Source: Trypanosoma brucei gambiense DAL972 (Eukaryota > Euglenozoa > Kinetoplastea > Trypanosomatida > Trypanosomatidae). From it: 64,000 nucleotides of DNA. Where the stretch lies: assembly GCF_000210295.1 (NCBI RefSeq), contig NC_026742.1, positions 806,001 to 870,000 on the forward strand, in the 5' to 3' direction. Below the pieces are notes generated by a model. The model made no database searches. It was not told the DNA's origin and saw only the letters and a program-made list of their open reading frames with translations. Below, piece by piece: positions 20,758 to 32,317 of this stretch. Every line of letters begins with the position of its first letter. Position 1 is the stretch's first letter. A program made the translations under genes and the position numbers.

Positions 20758-23700
20758 AGGGGGCAACTCTTCCAATGGCATTGCACCCAACGACGCACTC
20801 ACCGTGCACGGGTGGAAGATAAAGACGACGAACGAAGGCCGCTGGCACAGCATGTGGACGTGGGCATTCCATCCTTGAACTGAGTCCTGAGTCGACTAAA
20901 ATCAAAGGAGCCTGAAAGGTTTGGGGTGCAGTGTGGAACGTTAGGAAACAACCAAATATCTCGAGGAAAGAGCGAGGAGGAAGGAGGGGCCCTTTGAGGA
21001 CAACAAATGCGGATGCTCAAACAATGAAACAGGCGGGAGTTGCTTAAACTGCATCAAGGTTACCAACCATGGGGTGAGTGGCGCCTTTTGCTATCGCTGG
21101 GGAGAAACTGTTGGGGTCGCGGCGGCGTTTCATAGCCTGGTCAAAATCCAAAAATGAACAGGAGGACTGCGGGACGAGGGTTTCTTTGGGTTACATTTCC
21201 CTGTAATTTGGGGGCAGTTTGTATTAAAATCACTGCCATTTCTTCGTTTGAAGGAGGTTATTTTCCAAGTAACTTTTCCAGAAACGCAGAAATTTCCGTT
21301 GTCGCGTCGGAAAATAATCCTGTGGATGGCGGCTCACGCGGGGTGAAGGTCTCACCGCCGGACATAGCGAAGGGGACTGTGGGAGGCAGATTAGGGGTGC
21401 TTTCAGTACCTCCTTTTCGCCCGTTTAAAAGCCACTAGCCTCCTTATAATCTAAAGTTAGGATTTTCAATAAGGACCCTCAACAATGCAAATGATGGATA
21501 TGATGGTCGCAACGGAAGTTCGATATGAGTTTTTTTTGTTCCAACACACTCCTTACTTAACAAAGAGGTGGGGTATAGACTATTCTATGGAAATAAGTTA
21601 ATCGCAGCTAACAAGGATGTGGCCAGCCCTTCCGCTTCAGCCATCTTGCACCGTTTGGACATGATCATGAAAAGACGGTCGCATGCCCAAAGGCGGGCCA
21701 AGGGAGCATTGTGGTAAAACATGATGTATTCTAAGATATCACCCCCTTGCTTCCCTTTCCGCAACTACTTAGGAAATAGGGCCATTCATCGGATCTTTCA
21801 TTCGGTGTCGAGTAGGTTGCCAAATGTTTTCATGCGAAAGCGAAACATTGATCCTTTGTGACTAAAAGCCTCCCCTAATAACCACACCGTAGTATGAAGG
21901 TTAGACGGCGGCAGTTTGACGGTTCCCTGCCGAATGTTTCACGGAATCTCACGTCATATGTGGGAAACTATGTCACTGATTTTGCCTTTTAAAAAAAATG
22001 ATATGATGGAATACTTCTTTATTATTTATTTGATTGCTGCTCAATTTATGTAAACCTTCTCAATCTTTCAATGCATATTTTTCTCGATCCCCCACCATTC
22101 CCGTGCTTAGAGGAAAACGATACTATTTCCCGTGGTAATTTACTTCGTCGTTCCGTGAGCATTTGTTCCCTACCCCAAACAAGCCACTTGTTTCCACATA
22201 TTTGAACAACAGGCCCCAATAATCCTTCCAATATTTCCACTGAACTACCGCCCTAACTCTTTTACCTTACACACAATCGGCAACAAAAAAAAACATCTTT
22301 CAACGAACTTTTCTCTGCGTACCAAGAGGTCCGTGGATTGGTGACGGCCCGCCTGCACGGGGTTGCGGGCCCTAAATCATTGCTCAGCCGTTAACGGACC
22401 TGCTGCGGGCGAGATGGCGCGCTGTTGCCATGGCACTTCCCCTGGACCCACAGCTCGCCAAGCAGGTGGCAGCCACTTGTCCGCTCCCGACCCAGCAAGC
22501 CTCTAAACAGTAATGTCACGCTGGGGCGGCTGTTATCATCGCGACCTCAGTGCTCTCATTTTTTTTCCGCGTCGGTACCCACGTAGGTGGATGAACCCTC
22601 CCAGGAGGGTTTTTACCTGTTGGAAGGGTGAACCTCCTCTGAAATTTTCTTTAAATTTTGCTGTGCGCATACGCTACTACGAAGAAATGAGAAGGAAAGT
22701 CAGAAGGGGAAAGCGGAGGCTGAAGCGTTGAATGGTAAAAAAAAACATAAAGAGAACAGTTATTAGTAAAGTGGAAGGTCACAGTTTGAAGTTTGCAATA
22801 ACAACGAGTGTCAACAGCAGCCGGCAGCAGGAATGAAGAAATATTTAGAGAAGTGTTTGTCGTGGGGGGAGAAGGCCGAAGGAGGAAGCGCCTGAGCTTT
22901 TTATTGAGTCTGATACTGTAAATATCAGTGTTCTGCTTTCTTCCTCATCAATTTTTCATTCCTAAACATTGGTTTGCTGGCCTTTTCTCGGTGAAACGAA
23001 ACCGCGAGGTGGGCGCTTTTCATTTGTCTTCAAGTTTCCCCCTTACAAAGCTCCTCAACAGTTGGTCTTATTCTGGAACGACCTTACAGTTTTGCCATCT
23101 CTATTCCCCAGCACCCTCTCCCAGTACAACACATGACCCTTTCTTCCCCCCTCTTTCGTCCCGCGCGCATCTCAAATCTACCCTCCGCGTTGTCCAATAT
23201 ATGTGGAAAGATGCTCAGTGTCCTGCTGCACGGTTTCTTTTATGTTTCGGACAAGGTTTGCACTAATTTTCCAAAGTTTCCTATCCACGCCCTTTTTGAG
23301 GTCCACAGGCATCACACATTTTCCCCACTTCTCCTCTAGATCCTCCCCAAAGACCAATGTTTCCCTCCTTCCTGGTACTCTCGAAAACCAACTGACCTCC
23401 CTCCATCAGAGCATTTCAATATTCAAAGCACATCCTCCGATAACTCCCAGCACTGCTGAAAAACACTCCTGAACCACCCAGTCGAAAAATAATCACAATT
23501 AAAAACGGCCCCTTTATCCCCCGAATTTGCTTTATATACAGTGCTTCGAACTCTTTTGTACCGCCTTTCCCATGGCGATGTCAATCATATCCACGTTGCG
23601 GCATGGCCCGCCACTCCGCTCAGGTGATGAAAGGCAAGCACCCGCATCTTATTCCGTTGGAGTGGATCGCGGCGGAAGGGCTTCAGCACCACACCAAAGC

Positions 23701-24462
23701 TTAGACTATGACAAATGCGCTACAAAGCAGGCGCCATCATAGGAGGGTCCCTGGGCACGTTCTGACTTCCCGCAAACGGTGCCATCCGCAGGAAAATGCT
23801 GGGCAGTGCAGACGTCAATTAGAATCCCGGGTGCTTTTTTTTCGGTATAAATTGGAACGTTGCTGCGCTCTTAAACGAAGTGAGCAGCACCCGTCACCGC
23901 GTTGCCTTCAGCCGCGATGCAAAGAGAGATATACCTATTCCGATCCCTGAAGATATCCTTCTGGAGGTGAACTTCTCGAGGGGTTCATTACACGATCATT
24001 TCCATTTTGCGGTATGTCCCATACAAATACTCGAACTAACACAAGCCTCCGCTTTTCCCCTCGTCGAAAAGGAGGGTACGCCAGAGAAAAACTTGACGAT
24101 CTCCTTCAGGATGGTCCACGAGTATTTGGTGACGATCCCAACTTTCATTCTCTTGTGCCATAGATGTCTCCCCCTATGCGGTGGAAGTGGCTTCACAGCT
24201 CGACTAAACGCAGAAAATAAAAACACCGCCGGAAAGACCCACGAAACTGTGTGTTAAGAATTGGGCCAGGGGCGCTGGTCCCACATACGGTGTAATTTCT
24301 TGAAAAGACTGTTTTGTTGCGAAAAGGAGCCCTCAACCCACGGCGTAAAGCTGCCGTTCGATCATATTCTTCCACGGCCACGTCGGGTCGGACGAGCCGC
24401 TATTTTCACTGCAAATATCCTTACAAGCATCGCATCAGCGGAAATACCATAACTTGTGGGAA
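20758..24462. other. gene desert, middle part
   Basis: About 3.7 kb without a supportable gene. A short GC-rich island lies at 22,330-22,520 inside an AT-richer background, and C/T-rich sequence covers 22,920-23,480. Scattered minus-strand frames between 23,990 and 24,460 (for example 24,193-24,381) could be further debris of the minus-strand pseudogene that ingi interrupted, but no continuous frame links them. Confidence 0.5.
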
Positions 24463-24632
24463 CTAGAACTCGCCACGCAGGGGAAAACTGAGACGATTAA
24501 GGAATAGGGACATATCCACAGTCACGACGACGCGCTTGCAATCATAGTTTGCGAGGCGCCGATCGCCGCAGTCTGGCAGGTAGAACAATATCCATAAACC
24601 TTTCCCCATGGACAAAGAGGTGGCTGAAATGG
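24463..24632 (-). pseudogene. 3' part of minus-strand reading frame interrupted by ingi
   Basis: Read on the minus strand from the left target duplication, the frame continues for 55 codons after the Ser codon shared with the other side and stops at TAG (24,463-24,465). It is exactly in phase with the frame entering the element at 29,854. A second phase also stays open for about 35 codons and looks protein-like, so the host sequence may already have been a frameshifted pseudogene before insertion. No family is recognised. Confidence 0.45.
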
Positions 24633-24643
24633 AAAATAAGATT
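24633..24643. repeat. target-site duplication, left copy
   Basis: AAAATAAGATT directly abuts the poly-T (poly-A on the minus strand) that ends the ingi element. The same 11 bases recur at 29,854-29,864. The flanking G could extend the duplication to 12 bp, the size usual for ingi. Confidence 0.85.
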
Positions 24644-24916
24644 TTTTTTTTTGGAATTTTCTTCGTGCCTTCGTGGGAGTTTCCCCTCACTGGCGCGGCC
24701 ATCAGCCATCACCGTAGAGCCCTGAGATGCTATCGGTCTGGCGACTGTGGCAGAGTCTCCCTTTTTTTATTCATCCTAACACACACTCTATAATTTTTGT
24801 TGTATTTCCGCAGTTGAACGGAATACAGCAGATGGGGCGAGAAGCCCCCCTCACCCCGGACTCTCCCAAAGATGTCAATTAGCAATCCTTTTGTTTTGAT
24901 TTTTGTTATTCGTTTA

Positions 24917-26626
24917 TTATTCTCTCTCCCTCTTTCTGTTTCTGTTGCTTGTTGATTGCATACCCCCTCTGTCTCTGAGGGCGTCTGGGCTATTCCTGCG
25001 TCCGGTGCTTTTCCTGCTAGCTCCACACTCGGCAATAAGGGGGGAAGTTGCAGAAGGGAGAGTGGGTTGTATGACTGTTACCTTAGGTGAGGACTTCACC
25101 TGCGGCCGGCTCCGTTCAACCGCAATGAGAAACTGCGCCAGCCTTTTAGAGAAACATACATCCTGCACACACTCACCTTCTACCGCAAACCTGACACGTA
25201 ACTTCTTTAAACCGGGAAAGCTCATCAAGTGCAGCGACGTTTCTTCGCAGTCGCCGCGTTGGCTGGTAACAGCGCGCTCTACCTTCATACCGTGCATCTT
25301 CTTTTGATGTAGGGTGAGGCCAGTTTTGCTAGCACACTGCCTTCCGCATGTCGGGCGCACCAACATGGATGTGTTTGTATGCGGGGAATCAGTGGCACGC
25401 AATTTTGTGCTTTTGCTGAATTTAAGTTCGACTCCATCACCTTTTTGGAAAGCCTTACAGTGTCGGATGAGGGAGTCCCTGCAACTGAGCACTTTTTGGC
25501 ACACACCACACTGCACCTCGCCCTTCCTCGGGACGTCAACGTTTCCCTCACGGGCACGCTTACGATGGAATTGCACCGCCACCACAGTACCGTCCTCCGT
25601 CACTATGCTCTTATGTTTGAATTTCTTGTGTAGTGACAGGGAAGAACGTGTACCGAAGCTCGCCTCGCACAGGTCACATTGAAACGGCAGCTTCCGTGTA
25701 TCCTGAGAGGCTGGCGCTGCTGGAGCGCCACCATCTCCTTGCACTGAGTCCTCGTTCTCTCGCCCCCTTTTCACGCGGCAACTACCGTTGCCTATGCCAT
25801 GTATTGTTCTAAGGTGGTGTAGTAGTCGGCCTGGCACTGCGAATTTGGGGGCACAGATGGTACAATGAAGCACCTGCGGTCTCAACGGGACTCGTGTGCT
25901 CGATGGTAGAGGAACGATCGCCACCACTGGAGGGGGCTCCGGGGGGATATCCACTGCAGGTGTTGCATCGTCGTATTTGATCCTCCGGAGGGCATCAGCT
26001 CGCACAAAGCCATGTTTGTTTACCATGTGCGTTACAGCACTCGAGCGGCATTGGTATGTGGCATCACATTCCGTACATTTGGTCGGTTCGGAGGTTCTCT
26101 GAAGAGTGCGTGTCGCAACAGGTGGGGCTGTTTGTATTGTTGGCCCCATCGCTGCATGTTGCGGGTTACACCATCGGCACTGTGGAAGCGCACTCGGGTT
26201 GATCTTTCGCAACATCCATCCATAGTGTCTTGAAGACCCAACCCGAAAGCGTGTCAGTGCCGTTTCTTCTTCCCTCGTCAGTTCTTCTTTATGTTTTGTT
26301 GGAAAGTGGTTGCACGTGATACCAAACCTATGAGTGTTCTCATGGACTTCTTCCGACCTAAGCACTCGCTTCGCATAAGCAATGATGTCGGGGATCCATG
26401 TGTCTCGCAACTGTGCTAAATCTGCGGCCTTTTTGGCCATTTCATCGCAAACCTCATTCCGTTTCACGCCACAATGGCCAAACACAAATTGCAGTCGGAT
26501 ACGCACCTTCCTTCTCTGAACTTGAAGCAGAAGCCTCCATAGTCGTCTTAGAATTGGGTCCGTTACGGCTAGGTGGCCTGTCTGCAGTGCTTTTAACATT
26601 GACAGCGAGTCAGAGAAGATGGACAA
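24917..26626 (-). pseudogene. ingi polyprotein, C-terminal part: RNase H end and C2H2 zinc fingers
   Basis: A 569-codon open segment in the same phase as the reverse-transcriptase segment, from which it is separated only by the TAG at 26,657. It opens with the third catalytic Asp of RNase H (FSDSLSML) and the late motif HCGVKRNEVCDEMA. About five zinc-finger-like units follow, for example CTECDATYQCRSSAVTHM, CTICAPKFAVPGRLLHHL, CDLCEASFGTRSSLSLH, CGVCQKVLSCRDSLIRH and a C-x3-C variant. These fingers probably bind nucleic acid during retrotransposition. No alteration is seen beyond the upstream stop. Confidence 0.9.
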
Positions 26627-26656
26627 CCTGCTCGGTGTGCTTCTGTATGCCGGAAG

Positions 26657-28702
26657 CTATTTCAGCAGCCGTCGCAGTCCTATCTCTAATGCTACGCATT
26701 CCGCTCTGTAAATGCATGAGAGTTCCCCTGCTCCAGTTTTGGGTGCGCAAATCAGCGTGTTGTTTCTATAGAGCAGGGCAGCTGCTCCGGACTTCTCACC
26801 GAGGGACACGGATCCATCAGTCCACAATTCGTAGTGCTCTCGCCGCGGTGGCTCCTTCCCCCTCCATGTAAAATGCCGTGCAATCCACTTTTCGGAAGCC
26901 TCCCTTTTGACATCGTCAGGGTCATCAGCGCACACAGGCTTTATCTGCGTGTGAAATATCGGTCGGCAGCTGTGGCGGAGCGTCGATGTCTCTAGTGGGT
27001 GCTCGCGTGGCTCAATGCGGAGGTGGGGATAAGACCGCATGATGCGGGAATGTAGGGCTCTGACTGGGTGTTTGCTGTGGTATACTTCCTCAGCACTGCG
27101 GCACAAACATCCGCCTCGTGACTCACACATCAGCATGAATTTCATGCTGCGCACAAGAGTGGTCGTCTTGAGTGGCAGGAGGTTTGCTTCCAGCAGAGAG
27201 TCCTCTTTGCGCGTTCCATGCGGTATGCCAGCTATGATGCGACTGGCTTTGTGTTGCGCTGCTGCAAGGAGGTCGCGACTTCGTTCCGAAGCGTCCCAGT
27301 ACCATACCTCAATGCCACATATGGTGTGTGCCTGTACGAGTGCTAGATAAAAATCTCTCAGTACTTGTCGTCTTGGCCCCCATATAAAAGAAGCTGAGAT
27401 GGCTGCTATCTGCAGTAGTCGGAAGTCCATCTTGCGTCTCGTTTCGGCCGCATGTGTTGCCATCCCCTGCAGACACTGGAATGTTACTCCTAGAAGCTTC
27501 GGTGTTCTGTCAGCTCCTATTCTTTCGCCGTCCAGTTGTAATGTAAGGGGGTGGCGCTCTATACACCCGAAGAGTGTGCACTTTGTTTTAGCTACGTTGA
27601 CAGACATGAAGTACTCTTGTGACCACTGTAACACCACGTTGAGGCCGCACTGTAGCGTGTGGTTGATGACATCCCTCTCTGTGTGCCTCGCAAGTAGCGT
27701 CAGGTCGTCTGCAAAGAATCCGTGCTGCAGTAACGGCACTTCTGCAAGGCGTTGGCTCAACGAGTTCATGACAATAATGAACATGATTGGGCCAAGGACA
27801 GTTCCTTGTGGCACTCCTCGCTCAAATGTTCTGCTTCTGGAAAGCTTCTCCTTGAATCTCACTCTGCCAGTTCGGTTACTCAGAAATGATACGCACCACT
27901 TCACAATGTGGGGTGATACCTTCATTCTGTGCATTTCCCTCGCAATTTTGTCGTGGTCTACTGTATCAAATGCCTTCTCGTAGTCAACGAATACAGCACC
28001 CGTACGATGTTGGTGCGTGGGACGGCAGAGGGCAGCGCGGACGTGCAGGAGTTGTTCGAGCGTTGAGCATCCGGGGCGAAAGCCTGATTGCTGCGGCGTC
28101 AGCTGGGACTCAACAGTGTCTCTAAGTCTCGCGGCAATTATGCGCTCCATGACTTTGCAGAGACAGCTCGTGAGCGTCACAGGCCTGGAAGAATCGAGGT
28201 CCTCCGCCTTTTTTCCGGCCTTCAGGATGGGGATGATAACACCAGTCTTCCATGCAGGCGGCACGACTCCCGTTCGTAGGCTCTCATTGAATAGCCTCAG
28301 AACAACATTCAGCGCTGTTCTGCCGAGATGTTGCAGTGCCTCGTTGTATAAGCAATCAGGTCCGGCTGCGGATCCACTCGGTAGCAGTTTGATCGATCTC
28401 CGTAGTTCAGCCATCGTGATGGGACTAAACTCACTCGCTATCGTCTTTATTGGTGCCGGTGGGTGTGAGTCGGGGTGCCTTCTTGCGCGGGACGAGTACA
28501 GTTTTCTGAACCTCTCAGCTTGACGGTAGTCCGTGATGGCCGCGTTATCTACAAGTACAGCCGGTGTGGTTAGTGGTCGTGGCGCATATACCTTCTTGAC
28601 AATGTGCCAACTGCAGCGGTCTGACACCGCAAGTCTGGAGCATAGCGTGCTCCATCTCTTCTTTGTGGTACGGTCCAGGATCTGCTTACGCGTGGCTACC
28701 AA
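26657..28702 (-). pseudogene. ingi polyprotein, central part: reverse transcriptase and RNase H start
   Basis: A 681-codon open segment. Reverse-transcriptase landmarks are intact: AAGPD near the N-terminal helix, RPVTLTS, FVDYEKAFDTVDH (first catalytic Asp), GVPQGTVLGP, and FFADDLTLL (catalytic Asp pair of the FADD box). RNase H begins after the thumb with LWTDGSVSLG (Asp) and YRAECVALE (Glu), but a TAG truncates it there. The upstream endonuclease segment is in another phase, so a frameshift has occurred near 28,770-28,800; the natural continuation is visible in the phase of this segment upstream of its first ATG. Confidence 0.92.
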
Positions 28703-29754
28703 CTTTTCCCTTCGGTGTGAGGGTCCGCATCCAGCGATCTCTTCATCGAGTTTCGCGAGCGCAGGTGTCCAATGCGGATGGCGGAGCTCAATTTCTGTTC
28801 CAGGGTGTTGACGTTCTTCTCTCTACCAATTTTCCTGCAGAGCTCGTCAACCTTGAGACGGAAATTCCTCCAGTTAGCTTTTAGCCATGCGTACATGGGC
28901 TTTCGAAGCCGCGGGCAACTCAGTGCATCTGTGTCGTCTCCAACGATAACGTCGAAAAATATGTGATGGTGATCGCTATCGGGAGAATACAGCGATGTCC
29001 ACGTGTACACTGTGCAATTCCTTGACAGTGTCACATCAGGGGTGGACTCCCCGTGGTGGCGCGCGTACCTGGTGCACTCACCAGTGTTGCAGACCAGAAA
29101 CTGGTTGTCAATGCACCACTGTGTGAGGGTTTCACCCTTGGTATTTGGTGGGCTCGCGCGATCCCATGCCAACGCGTGTGCGTTAGCGTCTGCACCGATG
29201 AGCTGGGCACCGTCAGTCGTCAGAAGCGTATCTAGGTCATTTGTCGTGAAGGTGTGTTTTGGTGGGATGTATGCAGACGTGAAAGTCAGCGCCGTTCCAC
29301 GTGCAAGGTGAATTGTTGCATGCACTTGTTCAATGCGACCAATAACGGCCATACCGGTCTCGACTGGAAGGTCCTTCCTCACTAGTATTGATACACCACC
29401 TCCTTTGCAGTTACGAGCTATTCCGTGATGTTGGTAGCCAGCAACGCTAAAGCAAGCCGCCTCTCCAGGCGTCATCCTTGTCTCGCTCAACAGACAAAAG
29501 GCGATCCGCTCATCAACAAGGGTTTTGTGGAGTGCTAATCTCTTTCCTTGAGATAGCCCGGCGCAGTTCCACTGCATCCCGCGCAACGACGGGCCGGGAT
29601 TCTCTTCCACATCACCGGACAGCAGCATCTTAGTGCGGATGATACTGCTGATGGCACGCTGGCACGTGCCCAGGGACCGACAAATGAAAAACGGTGTCCC
29701 AGCAAGACGCTGCTGATCCCTGTGCTGTATGATGCCGTAGCCGGAGCACAGCAT
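28696..29754 (-). pseudogene. ingi polyprotein, N-terminal part: 2A peptide and AP-like endonuclease
   Basis: A 352-codon open segment starting at an ATG 99 bp from the element's 5' end. Residues 48-55 are DVEENPGP, the 2A/StopGo motif at which ribosomes separate Gly54 from Pro55. The endonuclease follows with MQWNCAGL, LLSETRMTP (Glu), GADANAHALAWD (Asp/Asn), PDVTLS and PDSDHHH (Asp-His pair), so catalytic residues appear intact. The frame ends prematurely (near 28,700) after a frameshift; the last 25 or so residues are out of the original phase. Confidence 0.92.
29590..29613 (-). other. 2A (StopGo) peptide coding site
   Basis: These bases encode DVEENPGP on the minus strand, preceded by KMLLSG. 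This is the trypanosomatid retroposon 2A, known from ingi and L1Tc near the polyprotein start. It would release a 54-residue leader from the endonuclease-RT polyprotein. Confidence 0.92.
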
Positions 29755-29776
29755 TGTTCCCCATGAGAAGGAACGC

Positions 29777-29853
29777 TGCTGGCTCTTGGCTTCCCCCGAT
29801 GATACGGGGTACTGGACCCTGGCACCACGTTGAGGTGGCCGGCATCGCCAGGG
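29777..29853 (-). promoter_or_regulatory. Pr77-like internal promoter/signature at ingi 5' end
   Basis: The first 77 or so bases of the element begin with the clade signature CCCTGGCGATGCCGGCCACC and end just before the initiating ATG at 29,754. In L1Tc the equivalent segment (Pr77) is an internal promoter and its RNA a hepatitis-delta-like ribozyme. Activity in this copy is inferred from the family. Confidence 0.7.
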
Positions 29854-29864
29854 AAAATAAGATT
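29854..29864. repeat. target-site duplication, right copy
   Basis: AAAATAAGATT directly abuts the 5' end of the ingi element, identical to 24,633-24,643. It falls inside the interrupted minus-strand frame. Confidence 0.85.
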
Positions 29865-30235
29865 AATAACACCACGGAAAACACTGAACGGAATCGTCCT
29901 GTAACGCAGGGTCGACCGCATTTATTACCGTGCTGGATTCCCAACGTTGTCGAAACAAGCTCTTCAAAATGAGCATATCTGACAAGAAAAGCCTGAAACG
30001 TCAGCGGGCGAGTTGTAGCCTGCTCAGTGGAAACCTCGGCATGAGGATCGCACTGCACGAGAGAAGAATAGGAGCATTTTCCTTGTAACTTCGACCACTT
30101 CTGGAGGGTCAAATTCTGATCTGTCCTGCTTCCCGAGCGGCACTCACCATCACAAGGATGATAGAAGAATTTTGTGAGAGCATCTGACAACTGATTGACC
30201 AGTGAAAGTACCAGAAGTAATTTAAAAAACGTCAT
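29854..30235 (-). pseudogene. 5' part of minus-strand reading frame interrupted by ingi
   Basis: A minus-strand frame starts with ATG at 30,235 and runs 128 codons into the ingi insertion site. It begins with a hydrophobic, signal-peptide-like segment (MTFFKLLLVLSLVNQLSDA), then a Cys-containing region and a second hydrophobic stretch (VFSVVLLILFS) at the junction. Such a layout fits secreted or surface proteins of trypanosomes, including several expression-site-associated families, but I cannot name one. It is the only coding-like minus-strand sequence outside ingi, and insertion has disabled it. Confidence 0.45.
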
Positions 30236-31799
30236 CCTCTTTAATGCCTATTCCGGAGCATCTCATACAGCGGCCCAACGCGGAGGGTAGTGCAAAAAAA
30301 AAAAAAACGTAAAGTTGGTGGAGAAACCCGCTCACCCTCCGTCCAACCTCCTTCCAAACAGTGCTAATGGCGGAACGATACTTAAGCAAGCCACTTTCCT
30401 AACGGAAATAACTCAAAAGAAAATGGGCAAATGGCACAGCACCAGGCCCCCTCCACTGTTAGTAAGCGCAGCGAACTTCCTTCCCACTTTGAGCGAGCGT
30501 CGCAAGAGATAATATCCAACCCCGACTTGGCATCTTCGAAAGCGGCCTGGCGATAAGGAGAGGAAATGAAGATGTGTCTTCAGAAGGGACTGAATATTGC
30601 AGCCGTTATAGGAATCCGCATTTACTCCGGCAGATTGATCATGAACAAAACAGGGTGTGTGGTGCTCGGGGGACGTTTTGATCTCACAGTTGCGCCGGCA
30701 GTCGCTGGCAACCGCTTCAAAATGAGCTTTTCTTCCCTTCGCTCAAATATTGATGATCTTTTGTTTGTTTTACCTCCTCTCACAGATGAAGAACACGGTG
30801 GTGAACGCAAACTGGCGTTGCCACTCTCCATTACTCCAAGCATGCATCGCACAAATACACGCGCACAGCTTGTGTATATACGATATCGCGTGATCATGCA
30901 GGGCTTTTCAAATATCAGCGACACACCATTGATACTCATGCCTTCTTAACTCTTTTTCACCCAATCTATCATTCCACATCATTTCTCCCACTAGAACACA
31001 ATGGTATGGAGTAATAATGTGAGATAAAGCACATACATATGATATGAGAAGGAGAGGTGTGACTGTAGTGTTTCATCCGAAGGAAGAGTTAACAAATAAC
31101 ATATACAGTAGCCACACTTCCCATATTGTGCACATAATGCCTCATGGTATATTATTAGTATGTACAGGGGAAAACTATGTCGATATATTATAACAAACCT
31201 TCACAGCCACAAAATATACGGTTTGCATTATTCTCACATTTCTAGAAAAGCGGCAAACACAAAGGAGCTTATTATCATATTCCTATAAATTCCCCATACG
31301 TGTGCAAGCTGTCCCCTCAGCATATAATATATTGTGATATGGTGAGCATAACCCCCAGTGCGACAAATATGGGATCTATGTAAACATAAATAAATATACA
31401 CTTGCCTCTTGGACATATTGGATGTCATATACAACAGCATTTGAGTTGTATTCTCTGTTAGGCCAACTTATGTATATATAATAGAGTGAGGCCTTTCCAG
31501 ACTGTGATGAAATGAGTTGGTGTGTATTAATGACAACTCTCCCAAGGCATACGGAAGAGATACTATTTCTCCTGAGGGCTGCCGAATCTTTCCTCTGGAA
31601 CTTTGCCCTGGGGGCTCCGATGCATTTTGACGCCCTAAGGGATCCAGCAGCGCATTTTCGTTCTGAACCGGCAATGTCCACGCTTCAGCGATGCTGGTGG
31701 GCTGCGTCCATACTTCGTCCTATGCAGCCTCCTTTCGTGAGATGGCCTCGCATTTCTACTCGGCTCCGTTTTGCAAGATTCCTGCCTCCCCGCAAACCT
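30236..31799. other. gene desert with AT-rich block
   Basis: No supportable gene. A + strand frame at 30,566-30,949 (127 codons) has no family signature. From about 30,950 to 31,500 the sequence is strongly AT-rich with many ATAT-containing words, unlike the rest of the window. It then changes abruptly to more balanced composition before the 518-bp repeat. Confidence 0.5.
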
Positions 31800-32317
31800 C
31801 CAGTACACGATGAAAGTTGAGGCATTTCTTTTTCCCATTGAACATTCAACTTCCGCGCGTGGCACTGCACCGCCAAAACTTCAGTCGCTTACTAGATGCA
31901 AGTCCATTCGTGTCATTCCAATATGCCGGTAACCATGGAGAAATGGCCATTCCACTTTCCAAAACCCTCACGTACGTGCGTTTTACTTCTGATGGAGGAG
32001 AAAATAAAAGGGTTACTGCGTCCTCAACAATCATATTTACGAAGTAACAATGCCTCGCTATCCGATGAACGACCACCCGCATTCCGTTAGTCTCTTTAGG
32101 AAATGGCATTTGGGTTCTTATTGATAAGCAACAACAAAACACATTCGCATGCATTTATATTCGAAAGGATGCGTGCGCGAGGTTACTTTACCCGACTTAT
32201 GTTATTTGTCGATGCCGTTTCGATATAACAAAAAGAAGGAGGTTGGCTCTTTTTCTGAGTTCTAGGCAAGGTGCTCGACGCTGACACAATGGTGAGGCAA
32301 GTGCCGAACTGTGGAAA
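31800..32317 (-). repeat. 518-bp long inverted repeat, left copy
   Basis: This segment is the reverse complement of 63,350-63,867. Comparing line by line I saw no mismatch or gap over 518 bp; similarity stops sharply at both edges, with no flanking direct repeats. A 102-codon frame (minus strand here, 31,846-32,154) is thereby duplicated, but it has no domain and may be fortuitous. The segment does not match the ingi sequence present in this window. It may be a segmental duplication or an unrecognised short element. Confidence 0.92.

Larger units (their letters stand above)
24644..29853 (-). mobile_element. ingi: ingi non-LTR retrotransposon, nearly full length, coding capacity disrupted
   Basis: This 5.2-kb element lies antisense to all neighbouring genes. 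Its 5' end (29,853 on the minus strand) begins CCCTGGCGATGCCGGCCACC, the conserved start of the trypanosome ingi/L1Tc clade. The 3' end is a short poly-A (T-run at 24,642-24,652 on the + strand), and 11-bp direct repeats flank it. Domains in order are a 2A peptide, AP-type endonuclease, reverse transcriptase, RNase H and C2H2 zinc fingers, as in ingi (5.25 kb). The single polyprotein frame is broken by one frameshift (about 28,770-28,800) and one in-frame TAG (26,657-26,659). Full length, a clean duplication and only two lesions point to a fairly recent insertion. Confidence 0.95.

Noticed and set aside
30566..30949. 127-codon + strand frame in the desert
   Set aside because: No recognisable motif and a high Ser/Leu/Arg mix expected by chance.
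30950..31500. AT-rich block as a centromere
   Set aside because: T. brucei centromeric arrays are several kilobases of tandem repeats; this block is short and I saw no tandem unit.
31846..32154. 102-codon frame duplicated in both 518-bp repeat copies as a gene
   Set aside because: Conservation between copies reflects identity of the whole repeat, including outside the frame; no domain, splice signal or codon bias supports it.
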